The position numbers were made by a program, and so were the translations under genes. The notes under the pieces are model-generated. The model searched no databases. It was not told the origin of the DNA and worked only from the letters and a program-made list of their open reading frames with translations. Shown here one piece after another: positions 48,850 through 60,200 of a stretch of DNA of 64,000 bases. Within the stretch, counting starts at the first letter, position 1. Every line of letters begins with the position of its first letter. The stretch covers positions 157,736 to 221,735 of the forward strand of contig CAMDFX010000004.1 of assembly GCA_945897805.1 (NCBI GenBank). Reading direction: 5' to 3'. This DNA is from Chryseobacterium gleum. GTDB lineage: Bacteria > Bacteroidota > Bacteroidia > Flavobacteriales_D > Crocinitomicaceae.

Positions 48850-49623
48850 TTATTTTGCTTTAAATGAATTGATGGCATTAATTGTAAATTCTGATAAAAC
48901 TAATTTACCGCTCATTCCTGCTCGCTCAATCAAAACGTCATCCCAATTTTCTGTTCCTTCCCAGAATATACTTTTCAACATTGACATAGCTTCAGGATTT
49001 GATTTAGCTAATTTTTGTGCTAAACTATCAATGGCATCATCCATTTCTTTTGTTGAATCATATAACTCAGCGTAAAGTCCTTTTTCCCTGGCCCATTCAG
49101 CGCTTTTCCAAGATGTTGCATCAATGGCCAATTGACTCATCGCTGAGGTGCCAATTTTACGGCTAACTGCTGGACCAACAACAAAAGGACCAATTCCCAC
49201 AGCTAATTCAGATAATTTTACATCTGCATTTTTTGTGGCAAAGCAATAATCAACTGCGGACGCCATTCCAACGCCTCCGCCAACTGCTTTTCCTTGAACT
49301 CTTCCGATTATTAATTTGGGACATTTTCTACAAGCATTGATGACGTTTGCAAATCCTGAGAAAAATTTTTGACCTGTTTCAAAATCTCTAATTGAAATTA
49401 AATCGTCAAAACTAGCTCCAGCGCAAAATGATTTTTCACCGAATGATTTTAGCACCATAACTTTGACGCTATTATCATTTCCAAGTTCAGTAATTGTTTC
49501 AGCTAATTTTTGTAATATTTTGCCTGGTAGCGAATTACTTAAAGGATGTCCAAATTCAATAGTTGCAATGCCTTGGTTGTCTATTTCGTATCTTACGTGT
49601 CCTAAATTGATTGCTTCTAACAT
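48850..49623 (-). CDS. Enoyl-CoA hydratase/isomerase family protein
   Basis: 257 residues, crotonase fold. The oxyanion-hole regions are SFCAGASFDDL (about 65-75) and GKAVGGGVGMASAVDYCFAT (about 110-129). The catalytic Glu pair of true hydratases is not obvious: the second position reads LAVGIGPFVVGPAV (about 139-152). It may therefore be an isomerase-like or divergent member. It acts on CoA thioesters, possibly in fatty acid or amino acid breakdown. A single gene. Confidence 0.88.
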   Translation of the reverse strand: MLEAINLGHVRYEIDNQGIATIEFGHPLSNSLPGKILQKLAETITELGNDNSVKVMVLKSFGEKSFCAGASFDDLISIRDFETGQKFFSGFANVINACRKCPKLIIGRVQGKAVGGGVGMASAVDYCFATKNADVKLSELAVGIGPFVVGPAVSRKIGTSAMSQLAIDATSWKSAEWAREKGLYAELYDSTKEMDDAIDSLAQKLAKSNPEAMSMLKSIFWEGTENWDDVLIERAGMSGKLVLSEFTINAINSFKAK

Positions 49624-49831
49624 CTTTTCCTAGTTTTTTCAGCAAAAATAATTAAATCTTAATATGTAACGCAAATAATTAAATCAGGGGCGTTATTTAT
49701 TTTGAGGTGCTGAGACTTATTTTTGGTGAGGAAATTTAAATTTATTGAATTATAGTTTTGTCATTGATCGCCTGAAGTAAAAGATCTTAAATCGAAAATT
49801 CTTAAAAAAAAACGGATATTGAAGAAGATAG

Positions 49832-49856
49832 CCGTCCTAGTGATTGGACGGTTTTT
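49832..49856 (+). terminator. Terminator-like hairpin with no gene before it
   Basis: CCGTCC-tagtgatt-GGACGG followed by five T. There is no plus-strand gene upstream within 5 kb, so it may end a small RNA or be part of a repeat. Confidence 0.45.
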
Positions 49857-49984
49857 GAAACGCACTAAAAAGTGTAAACGAAAGAGATAGCGATAGCTCA
49901 TCGATAGAAGTCACTTTTTAGAAGTTTTAAAAATGCTGTAGTTTACGGAAGCAAGTTTAATCACGAAGACTTGATTTTCTTTTG

Positions 49985-50016
49985 TTACTTTACTTTCATC
50001 AAGGAAAGAAAAGTAA
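49985..50016. repeat. Inverted repeat TTACTTT...AAAGTAA
   Basis: Arms TTACTTTACTTTC and GAAAGAAAAGTAA pair at 12 of 13 positions around a 6-nt loop. A candidate end of a small dispersed repeat. Confidence 0.5.
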
Positions 50017-50108
50017 AAATCTAGGATGTAAAGAATATTTTGATTTTCAAGGTAATTTTTTAGCCAACACATCAAAATAAATCCCCTTTATTTTAAAATT
50101 GCAGACAT

Positions 50109-50144
50109 AAAAAAGCCCGTGTTTTCAATAAAAAAACACAGGCT
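50109..50144 (-). terminator. Terminator after the M16 peptidase operon
   Basis: On the minus strand, GCCTGTGTTTT / AAAACACGGGC with a short loop and a T run, 20 bp after the M16-like stop. Confidence 0.8.
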
Positions 50145-50163
50145 CAAAAAAGTGAGGCAATCT

Positions 50164-52251
50164 TTACTTAAAAGTAGTTTCGTCTACTTTTCCATTTATT
50201 TCTATGGTAATTACTTTTCCCTCTAGTCCAAGTTCGCCCATCATTAAGGTCATTTTGTGAGGAAATTGAAGTCCATTTACAATTTTGAAATCACTGAAAG
50301 ATCTTGAAGCTTCAATAACTTGGTCTCCTTCTTTTTGGATTGAAACTGACTTGATTTTCATGAAGGTTTTAGTATCAAAATAATCAAATGACTGTTTGTC
50401 ACCATCAATAATTTTTATCAAATAAGCGTCAATACCGTTCACTTCTTCAATGCCAACTAATTCAACATTCAATCCTGAAGTTGCATAATTTAATTCTGGA
50501 AATAATCCGGCTGATTTTTGTTTGCTTGCAATTTCTTCAGCTGTCAAATCTTTTTTGCCACTTTGCATATTTGAAGATGCGCCTGCTGTTCCATCAAAAT
50601 ACTCTTTTTGAATCATCATTCCTTGCATTTCAATTTTCATCGCTTCCTTGTTTGGTGCCACAAAATAGGTGGTCATTGTCAAAGGTGCAGGAATTTGTTG
50701 TGCAGACATTTCCATCACTTGTTTCACTGATTTCACCTTATTAATCACTTTATTTGCAGCTTTCATTGAGGTTGTACCAGTATTTGCAAGAATGTATTTT
50801 TCAATTAATTGTTCTTTGGTAATATCAGCTGGTTTTATTTCTTTTGCCACGTTACCAAATGCATCAAACATTTCAATTTTTCCATCTGCATCAAACACTC
50901 TTAATTTCTCAATGATTTCCTCATTTCCAACCACAATAATATTGCAATTTTTAGAAGTGAAATAGGTTTGAGCCATTTCTAAAACATTTTCAGTGTTGAT
51001 TGCATCCAATCTTTTCAAATAAGTTTGGTAATAATCTTTTGGTAAATTATTTTGGATAATGTTCACTGCAAATCTTGCAATCGTTTGCGGGTTTTCTAAT
51101 GATCGCGCAAATCCTCCTGCCATGGCCGATTTAGTCAAATTTATTTCTGATTCTTTCACATAACTACTTCCAATTTCGTCTAGTTCTTTCAAAATTTGAA
51201 CAATGGCGCTATCTGTTACGTCATTTCTGAAATTTCCAGACGCTGAAAACCAACTTCCATTGTCTGTGGTCTCAATTCCAGAGTAACAACCATAAGTGTA
51301 TGCTTTATCTTCACGCAAGTTTTGCATCAATCTGGTACCAAAACCGCCGCCACCTAAAATTCCGTTTGTTACTGTTAAAGGCAATTGATTTGGTTGTCCT
51401 GGTTTCATTTTCACTGGAAAAGTAACAGTAACTTTTGACTGCACAGCGCCTGCTTTTTTGACAAAAATCACACGGTTTCCTTTATTGAATTGACCTTCAC
51501 CAAGCTCTGCTTTATAGACTGGGCCACCTTTCCAAGAACTGAAATATTTGTTTACCAATTCTGTAGCTTGTGCTTTGTTTACATCGCCCACAATCACTAA
51601 GTAGCTACCTCTTGGGGTAAATACTTTTTTGAAGTAACTTTCAACATCTGCTTTGTTGATTGATGCCAAAGTAGCTTCTGTCATGATTTCACCATATGGA
51701 TGACCATTTGGAAAATTGGCTTTTCTTTCAGCGTTGTCAGACATTTCATCTGGGCTAGATTTTGCAGATAAAAGAGCAGATTCGTTTTGTTTTTTGATTC
51801 TTTCAAACTCTGAATCTGGGAAATTGGCGTTAAACAAAACATCAGTCATCAATAACAATCCTTTTTCAACATGTTTTGTCAAACAGGATAAATACATTGA
51901 TTCGCCGTCTGCAGAAAGTGTTGCACCAATGTAATCAACTTCCGAATCTAATTTATCTTTGGTTCTGGTGCTTGTACCGGACATGATCAATTGTCCTGCC
52001 ATTTTGGATAATCCAGCTTTTGGACCTTCATTCATCGGATCAGAACTAGTTACTAATTGAATGGAAACTTTCGGTAATTTGTGGTTTTCTGACAAAATAA
52101 CTGTAATTCCATTTTCGGTGGTGAAAACTTCTGAATCTTTGATGTTTATTGTTGGCGGTGTTCCTGCTTTAGGACGCACAGATCGATCTAATTGGCCAAA
52201 GCTCGCAGAGGCAATCAAAATCAGTGCACCAGATAATATTATTTTTTTCAT
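50164..52251 (-). CDS. M16-family peptidase subunit, catalytically inactive half
   Basis: 695 residues with a signal peptide (MKKIILSGALILIASASFGQ). Two M16 domains (about 40-240 and 240-470) are followed by an extra C-terminal region (about 480-695). The zinc motif HxxEH is absent: the equivalent position reads GLSKMAGQLIMSGT. It still has the glycine-rich GGGGFGTRLMQNLRE region (about 300-314) that holds substrates in M16B partners. It probably pairs with the active subunit directly upstream to make a heterodimeric periplasmic protease. Confidence 0.9.
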   Translation of the reverse strand: MKKIILSGALILIASASFGQLDRSVRPKAGTPPTINIKDSEVFTTENGITVILSENHKLPKVSIQLVTSSDPMNEGPKAGLSKMAGQLIMSGTSTRTKDKLDSEVDYIGATLSADGESMYLSCLTKHVEKGLLLMTDVLFNANFPDSEFERIKKQNESALLSAKSSPDEMSDNAERKANFPNGHPYGEIMTEATLASINKADVESYFKKVFTPRGSYLVIVGDVNKAQATELVNKYFSSWKGGPVYKAELGEGQFNKGNRVIFVKKAGAVQSKVTVTFPVKMKPGQPNQLPLTVTNGILGGGGFGTRLMQNLREDKAYTYGCYSGIETTDNGSWFSASGNFRNDVTDSAIVQILKELDEIGSSYVKESEINLTKSAMAGGFARSLENPQTIARFAVNIIQNNLPKDYYQTYLKRLDAINTENVLEMAQTYFTSKNCNIIVVGNEEIIEKLRVFDADGKIEMFDAFGNVAKEIKPADITKEQLIEKYILANTGTTSMKAANKVINKVKSVKQVMEMSAQQIPAPLTMTTYFVAPNKEAMKIEMQGMMIQKEYFDGTAGASSNMQSGKKDLTAEEIASKQKSAGLFPELNYATSGLNVELVGIEEVNGIDAYLIKIIDGDKQSFDYFDTKTFMKIKSVSIQKEGDQVIEASRSFSDFKIVNGLQFPHKMTLMMGELGLEGKVITIEINGKVDETTFK

Positions 52252-52323
52252 TTGAGTATCTATTTATATGAGATCTAAAATTTTGCGTTGGAATCAGTTG
52301 ATTCTTGTAATTTTGATGTCCTA

Positions 52324-53793
52324 TTAATTTTTTGATTTTGGTAAATAATATAAAATCACACGATTTTCAGTAGTGAAGTACTTTTTAGCCACACGTTGAA
52401 TATCTTCGCGTGTCACAGCCATATATTTTGGCAATTCACTATTGATTAACGCTGTGCTTCCCATGTACATGTAATTTTGAGCAAGATTTTCAGCAATTCC
52501 AGCTACAGAACTATAGGCAGAAATGATGTCATTTTCTTTAACATTTCTTAATTTTTCAAATTCTTCTTGTGAAATTAAGGCGTCTTGAACTGCTTTTACT
52601 TCTTCATCTAGCGCATTTTGCAAAGTAATCAAATCCACTTTTGCCGCGCCAATTGCTGCTACCAAACCTAATCCTGGATCTTCCAAGGGAAAAGCAAATG
52701 AAAAAGCTGCCATCGCTAATTGTTTTTTCTCTACAATGTTTTTATTCATCCTAGAACTTGTTCCTCCTGAAAGAACTGTGTTTAACATGTCTAAGGCATA
52801 AGCGTCTGGATTTGTTTGCTCAGGAAGTCTATAACCGATAAAAACAGCTGGCAATTCAATATTGTCATAAACTGTGTCAATCACAACACCTTTGAAAGGA
52901 GGTTCGTTTCGCTCTGGTCTTGGAATTACAGTTGGCATAGCGCTGTATTTTTTGATTAATTTTTGAGCCTCAACGTCTTTAGAGCCAAGAAAGTTTTTGG
53001 AATCAAATTTAGTTTTTGCAACGCCATAAGTTTTCAAGAAATTTTCATCACTTTGGTTTTCAAAGTCTCTGAATAAATTGATCGCTTGCCCTGAAGGAAT
53101 TGAACCGTAATAAGTGGCTATCCATTTTTTTGTTTGCTCAATATTGATGTCACCAGCGATTGAAAGCACTGAATTTGAAGGCACATAGAATGTTCTATAA
53201 AAATTTATGTAATCTTCTTCTTGCGCAGCATCCAAATGTTCCATGCTTCCAATTGGTTGCCATTTGTAAGGATGTTTTTGATACATTCTTGCAAACATTT
53301 CTGTTAAGAAAGAAGCGTAAGGCTGATTGTCAACTCGTTGTCTTTTTTCTTCTTTCACAACTTGTCTTTGTGTTTCAACGCCAGTATTGTCAACCTTTGC
53401 ATGTAAGAGTCTTTCACTTTCTAACCAAAGACCAAGTTCTAATTGATTTGAGGGCAATAATTCATAGTAATAGGTTCTATCTTGCGAAGTATTTGCATTC
53501 AAGGCACCTCCATTTTTTTCCACCAATTCACTGTATTCTCCACGGCCAATATTCGTGGATCCTTCAAAAAGTAAGTGCTCAAAAAAGTGCGCAAAACCAG
53601 TTCTTGTTGGGATTTCATTTTTTGAACCTACGTGGTACATGATGGATACAGCAACAATAGGGGTAGCATGTTCTTCGTGTAAGATTACATGAATACCGTT
53701 TGGTAAATCATATTCTACATACTCGATTTTGCGCTGAGACCAAACATTGCCAGCAAGGGCAAGGGTTGCAATGGCAAAAAGATGTTTTTTCAT
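52324..53793 (-). CDS. M16-family zinc peptidase, active subunit
   Basis: 489 residues from the ATG at 53793, chosen because it starts a signal peptide (MKKHLFAIATLALAGNVWSQ); the longer frame adds 19 residues that would block secretion. Zinc motif HFFEH near residues 69-73, with a downstream conserved Glu in the ERLLHAKVDN region. GGTSSRMNKNIVE (about 348-360) is the partner-like glycine loop. It degrades peptides in the periplasm, with the HxxEH-less neighbour 72 bp downstream as partner. Confidence 0.93.
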   Translation of the reverse strand: MKKHLFAIATLALAGNVWSQRKIEYVEYDLPNGIHVILHEEHATPIVAVSIMYHVGSKNEIPTRTGFAHFFEHLLFEGSTNIGRGEYSELVEKNGGALNANTSQDRTYYYELLPSNQLELGLWLESERLLHAKVDNTGVETQRQVVKEEKRQRVDNQPYASFLTEMFARMYQKHPYKWQPIGSMEHLDAAQEEDYINFYRTFYVPSNSVLSIAGDINIEQTKKWIATYYGSIPSGQAINLFRDFENQSDENFLKTYGVAKTKFDSKNFLGSKDVEAQKLIKKYSAMPTVIPRPERNEPPFKGVVIDTVYDNIELPAVFIGYRLPEQTNPDAYALDMLNTVLSGGTSSRMNKNIVEKKQLAMAAFSFAFPLEDPGLGLVAAIGAAKVDLITLQNALDEEVKAVQDALISQEEFEKLRNVKENDIISAYSSVAGIAENLAQNYMYMGSTALINSELPKYMAVTREDIQRVAKKYFTTENRVILYYLPKSKN

Positions 53794-54298
53794 GTTTAAT
53801 TCGATTGATTTGTTTAATTTTTTCAAATATCCTATTTTAAGGAGCGACAAAGATAACTAAAATGACTATTGGACAATTCACTGTTTGAATTAGTTTTTTT
53901 TAGTGATGAAATTGTTTTATTGGAAGCATTTTAGATCTAAAATCAAATTTTTTAATTGCTGCATCGTATTAAAGTAAAAATAAGTTAAAATTTTATTTTT
54001 TCGTTTTATCAAGAAGTAAACTAGAAAGTAAGTTTTGTTCAATAAGTAAAATCTTAAATAATTGAAAAACAACATTTTAAAATATTTAAAGTGGTTAGAT
54101 GTTCATTTTACGAAAGAATCTATTAAAAATGTGCAACGAAATTTAGTTTTGTAACGTATGAATTCATGGATAAATAGGTTGAGGTCTAAATTTTTTAGAT
54201 TATTTTTGTTAATTAATTTAAGTACTACAATTAAAATTTGCGTCATCTTTAATCAAAAAAATAGTTCAAAAGTAAGGCGTCAAAAAAATTTTATAAAT
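53794..54298. other. Long AT-rich leader before the giant surface gene
   Basis: 505 bp, no gene seen; it contains the divergent promoters of the M16 operon and of the repeat protein. Poly-T/A runs are frequent. I could not identify a convincing -33/-7 pair. Confidence 0.5.
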
Positions 54299-57200
54299 AT
54301 GATAAAAAGATATTCAAAAAAGATTAAAGTATTGATTTTGTTCAATTTTTTGATTTTAAATCTAAATTTTGTCAGCGCTCAATGCGCAACATTTGATGCG
54401 ATTGGTCCGCTATGCACCGGAGCAACTGCGCCAGCTTTGCCACTTGTATCCAATGAAGGAATTTCAGGAACATGGTCTCCATCTGTTATTGATATGTCAC
54501 TAGCAGGTACTCAAACTTTTCAATTTTTATCAAGCGATCCTTCCTGTACAGATTTTATTACGATGGATATTGTTGTTGTTCAAACTCCTAGCGTGTTGAT
54601 TAACGGACTTTCAAGTTTTACGACTAGTGTTTGTGTTAATGGCACTTTAGCGTTGAATGCGAGTTCTGCGGATACTCCTGGGCCTGATAGTTATTTGTGG
54701 CAAAGTGGGGCGTCTCTTTCTGCAGGTCCAACATTTAATTATATCCCCACTTCTGTCCCAACACCAAACCCAATTGTTTACTCCTTATTAGGTACTCAAA
54801 CGGGAAATGCTTGCGTTGGTCAGGCCACGGCAACAATTACTGTCAATGCATTGCCTGTAGCAACTATTTCTGTACCCTCTGTTGCAGCATTGACCTTTTG
54901 TGCTGGCGGTTCCGTCGTAATGACAGCAAATGCGGGTGTAGGACTTTCTTATCAATGGAATGTTGGAGGAGTTCCAATTACTGGTGAAACAGCGCAGACA
55001 TACACAGCAACAACAGCTGGCGTTTACACAGTCGTTGTCACAAATGCGACTGGTTGTTCTAAAACTTCAGCATCAAGATCGGTAGTTGTAAATCCGCTTC
55101 CAACGGCATCTATTAGTTATGCTGGTACACCTTTTTGTGGAAGTGGTTCAGTGCTTGTTACCCAAACAGGAACATCAGGAGGATCATACACTTCCTTGCC
55201 TGCTGGGCTAGTATTAAATTCAGGAACTGGTGCCATTAATTTGGCAACAAGTACCGTAGGAACCTATACTGTTACTTATTCTTTTACGAGCGGAAGTTGT
55301 TCGAATACGACTACTACTACTGTTACAGTTAACCCTCCACCATCAGCGACAATAAGTTATACTGGATCTCCTTTTTGTCCAACAGGAACAAAAACTGTTA
55401 CTCAAACAGGAACAGCAGGAGGAACTTATTCATCTACAACTGGATTAATAATTGATGCAACAACAGGAACAATTGACCTTGCGGCAAGCACCGCTGGTGT
55501 ATATACAATAACATATACTATTGCCGCTGCAGGAAGTTGTCCATTATTTACTACAAGCACTTCTATCACAATCAACGCGCTACCAGTAGCTACAATTTCA
55601 TATGCCGGTTCGCCTTTTTGTGCAACAGGAACAGGAGCTGTTACTAGAACAGGAACAGCAGGTGGTTCTTATTCTGCTTTACCCGCTGGATTGATAGTCA
55701 ATGCATCAACAGGGTCAATTAATTTAGCAACAAGCGCACCTGGCACCTATATTGTGACGTATGCATTTACAAGTGCTGCTGGATGTGCTAATACAACTTC
55801 CACCAGTGTAACTGTTAACGCTCTTCCAACGGCAACAATTTCCTATACAGGTTCGCCATTTTGTGCAACAGGGACAGTCACCGTAAATCAAACAGGAACA
55901 ACTGGTGGTGCCTATACATCAACCACTGGTTTAACAATAAACGGATCAACAGGATTGATAAATTTGGCAACAAGTACAGCAGGTACATATATTGTTAATT
56001 ATTCATTTTCAAGTGCCACCACAGGATGCATAAATACGGCTACAACAACTGTAACTATTACCGCACTTCCGGCAGCCACAATTTCTTACGCCGGTTCGCC
56101 TTTTTGTGCAACAGGAACAGGAGCTGTTACTAGAACAGGAACAGCAGGTGGTGCTTATTCAGCTTTACCCGCTGGATTGTCAATCAATACAGTAACTGGT
56201 TTAATTAATTTAGTAAGCAGTGCACCGGGTATATATACTGTTACTTATTCCTTTACTAATGCTGCTGGATGTGCAAATTCAGCGTCAACGAGTGTAACAA
56301 TTAATGCATTGCCAACAGCAGCAATATCTTATGCTGGTTCACCATTCTGTGGTATTGGAACAGCTTCTGTAACTCAAACTGGAACAGCTGGTGGAGCATA
56401 TACATCAACTGCCGGTTTAACAATAAACGGAACAACAGGATTGATAAATTTGGCAGCAAGCACTGCTGGAACATATACAGTGACTTATACATTTGCAAGT
56501 GCTGCTGGATGCACCAATACAGCAGCGACTTCCGTAGTAATAGAAGCGGCGCCTTCTGCAACAATTTCTTATACTGGTTCGCCTTTTTGTGCAACTGGAA
56601 CAGGAACCGTTACAAGAACAGGCACAGCAGGAGGGACTTATACATCGACAGTTGGTCTTTCTATCAACGCATTAACAGGGGCTATTAATTTGGCAACAAG
56701 TATTCCAGGTACATACACGATTACCTATACGATTGCAGCAACAGCAAGTTGTCCGGTGTTTACAACTACAACAACAGCAATAATTAATGCATTACCGACC
56801 GCAGCGATATCTTATACTGGTTCACCATTTTGTGGAATTGGAACAGCTTCTGTAACTCAAACTGGAACAGCTGGAGGAACATATACATCAACTGCCGGTT
56901 TATCGATAACTGGAACGACAGGTTTAATAAATTTAGCAACAAGCACCGCTGGAACATACACAGTTACTTATACATTTACAAGTGTTTGTACCAATACAGC
57001 AACTGCTAGTATTACGATAAACGCAGCTCCATTAGCAACCATTTCAGCAAGCGGTCCTTTGTCTATTTGCAGCGGGAGTCCTGTGACCTTAACAGCAAAT
57101 TCAGGCGTTGGTCTAAGCTATCAATGGCAAAATGCTGGTGCAAATATAGCTGGTGCAACGACTTCAACATTAATAGTGAACACAGCAGGGTCGTATACAG

Positions 57201-60200
57201 TAACTGTTACAAATGCTAGCGGTTGTTCAACGGTTTCCTCAGCTTCAGTTGTCACTTTAACAGCGAGTATCACCCCAACTTTTACTCCAATTTCACCAAT
57301 TTGTTCAGGTGGAACATTTACCTTAAATGCAACTTCAAATAATAGTATTTTTGGAAGTTGGTCTCCTGCAGTTAGCAATACTGCAACAACTTTATACACT
57401 TTCACACCATTGGCTGGTCAGTGCGCAACTACTACTACAATGACTGTTACAGTAAATACGCCAGTTACTCCAACGTTCGTTCAAGTTTCACCAATTTGTT
57501 CAGGGGCATCATTGGCTGCTTTGCCTACTTCATCAACAAATACTGTAGCAATAACAGGAACATGGAGTCCAGCAGTTAATAATACTGCAACGACCACTTA
57601 TACATTTACACCTTCAATTGGACAGTGCGCAAATACTGCAACGATGACCATTACTGTAAATCCAAATATTACTCCAAATTTTGTTCAAGTAGGTCCTATT
57701 TGTAGCGGTGGAGTTTTAAATTTAGGCTTAACTTCTCCAAATGGAGTAACAGGAACATGGAGCCCAGCAGTTAATAATACAGCAACGACGATTTATACAT
57801 TTACGCCAACGGCTGGTCAATGTGCGACTGCTGCAACAATGACTGTTACCGTAAATCCAAATGTTACACCAAGCTTCACTCCAATTGGATCAGTATGTTT
57901 TGGCGCTGTAATTACACTTCCAACCACATCAATAAATGTGATAACAGGAACATGGAGTCCAGCAGTTAATAATACATCTACTACAACTTATACATTTACA
58001 CCAACACCTGGTCAATGTGCAACCACTGCTTTTATGCCTGTCGATGTAAGTCCAATTGTTATACCGACATTTACTCAAGTTTCACCAATTTGTTCAGGAG
58101 CAACCTTGGTTGCTTTGCCTACTTCATCAACAAATACTGTAGCAATACCAGGAACATGGAGTCCAGCAGTTAATAATACAGCAACTACCACTTATACATT
58201 TACACCTTCAACTGGACAGTGTGCAACTACCACAACGATGACAATTACTGTAAATCCAATAGTTACTCCTTTGTTTACTCAAGTTTCACCAATTTGTTCA
58301 GGGGCATCATTGGCTGCTTTGCCTACTTCATCAACAAATACTGTAGCAATAACAGGAACATGGAGTCCAGCAGTTAATAATACAGCAACTACAACATATA
58401 CATTTACTCCTGCAGTTGGGCAATGTGCTACTACTACAACAATGACAGTTGTCGTAAATACGCCAGTTAGTCCAAATTTTGCTCAAGTAGGTCCTATTTG
58501 TAGCGGTGGAGTTTTAAATTTAGGCTTAACTTCTCCAAATGGAGTAACAGGAACATGGAGTCCAGCAATTAATAATACAGCAACAACAACATATACATTT
58601 ACACCTTCAATTGGTCAATGTGCGACTACTGCAACGATGACTGTTGTTGTAAATTCAAATATAGTTCCTCTATTTACCCAAATTTCACCAATTTGTTCAG
58701 GTGGAACATTTACCTTAAATGCATCATCATCTAATGGAATTTTCGGTTCATGGTCTCCTGCTATAAGTAACACTGCAACAACTTTATATACTTTCACACC
58801 ATTGGCTGGTCAGTGTGCTACGACGACGACAATGACTGTTACCGTAAATACGCCAGTTACACCTACATTTGTTCCAGTTTCACCAATTTGTTCAGGGGCA
58901 CCATTGGCTGCTTTGCCTACTTCATCAACAAATACTGTAGCAATAACAGGAACATGGAGTCCAGCAGTTAATAACACTGCAACGACAACTTATACATTTA
59001 CACCTGCAACAGGACAATGTGCAACGACTGCAACAATGACGGTAGTTGTAAATCCAATTGTAACTCCGACTTTCACTCAAATTGCTCCAATTTGTGTTGG
59101 TGGAACCTTGACATTGCCTCCAACTTCTAATAACGGAATTGTAGGAGCTTGGACTCCAATAGCAAATAATTCAGCCACCACGACGTATACTTTTACTCCA
59201 ACGGCTGGTCAATGTGCAACTGTTACCACTACTATGACCGTTGTAGTAAATCCAATTGTTACACCAAGTTTTACTCAAATCCCACCAGTTTGTTTTGGGA
59301 CGGTAATTACAATACCAACGACTGATTTAAATGGTATTACTGGCGTTTGGAGTCCTGCATTTAATAGTACTTCTTCTTCTTCGTATTTCTTCACACCAAC
59401 AGCAGGTCAATGTGCAACAACCGCTTTAATGGCGATTGATATCATTCTAAATGCGACAACCATTTTCACTCAAGTTGGACCAATTTGTTCAGGTTCCTCT
59501 GTAGCTGCTTTGCCTACTACATCAACAAATGGAATTATTGGTTCATGGTTACCAACAGCGATTAATAACATTGCAACAACGACATACACATTTACACCAA
59601 ATACAACTTCTTGTGGTACTTCAACCACCATGACCATTACTGTAAATCCAAATATTACCCCAACATTCACTCAAATTGGGCCAATTTGTTCTGGTGCTGC
59701 ATTGACATTGCCTACAACTTCCAATAATGGAATTACAGGAGGTTGGACAGGTGCTGTAAATAATACTGCAACGACAACTTATACTTTCACTCCTTCAGCA
59801 GGTCAATGTGGAACAACGGCTACAATGACAGTGGTTGTAAATCCAAATTTAACAACTTCATTTGCGCCAGTGGGGCCAATTTGCTCTGGTGCAGTTGTTG
59901 GTTCATTGCCTGTGACTGATTTAACGGGTATTACTGGAACATGGACGCCAGCAGTAATTAACAATACAGCTTCAACGTCCTATTTATTTACACCTACAGC
60001 TGGTCAATGTGCATCAATTGGTGTTTTAACAATCAATGTGCTACCAAACGTTGTTCCTTCTTTCAACGCAATTTCTCCGATTTGTTCAGGAGGTACTTTC
60101 TCACTAAGTCCAACTGATTTGACTGGTATCTTTGGATCTTGGACACCTGCTTTCAATAATACTGCAACAACAACTTATACTTTTACTCCATTTCCATTGG

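Larger units (their letters stand above)
49624..50163. other. Gene-free region with hairpins, possible dispersed repeat
   Basis: 540 bp with no credible gene. It contains a terminator-like CCGTCC/GGACGG hairpin with a T run (49832-49856), a GATAGCGATAGC segment, and a TTACTTTACTTTC / GAAAGAAAAGTAA inverted repeat (49985-50016). The TTTTGTTACTTT...AAGTAA motif resembles a dispersed repeat I recall from Flavobacteriia genomes; not verified. Confidence 0.5.
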
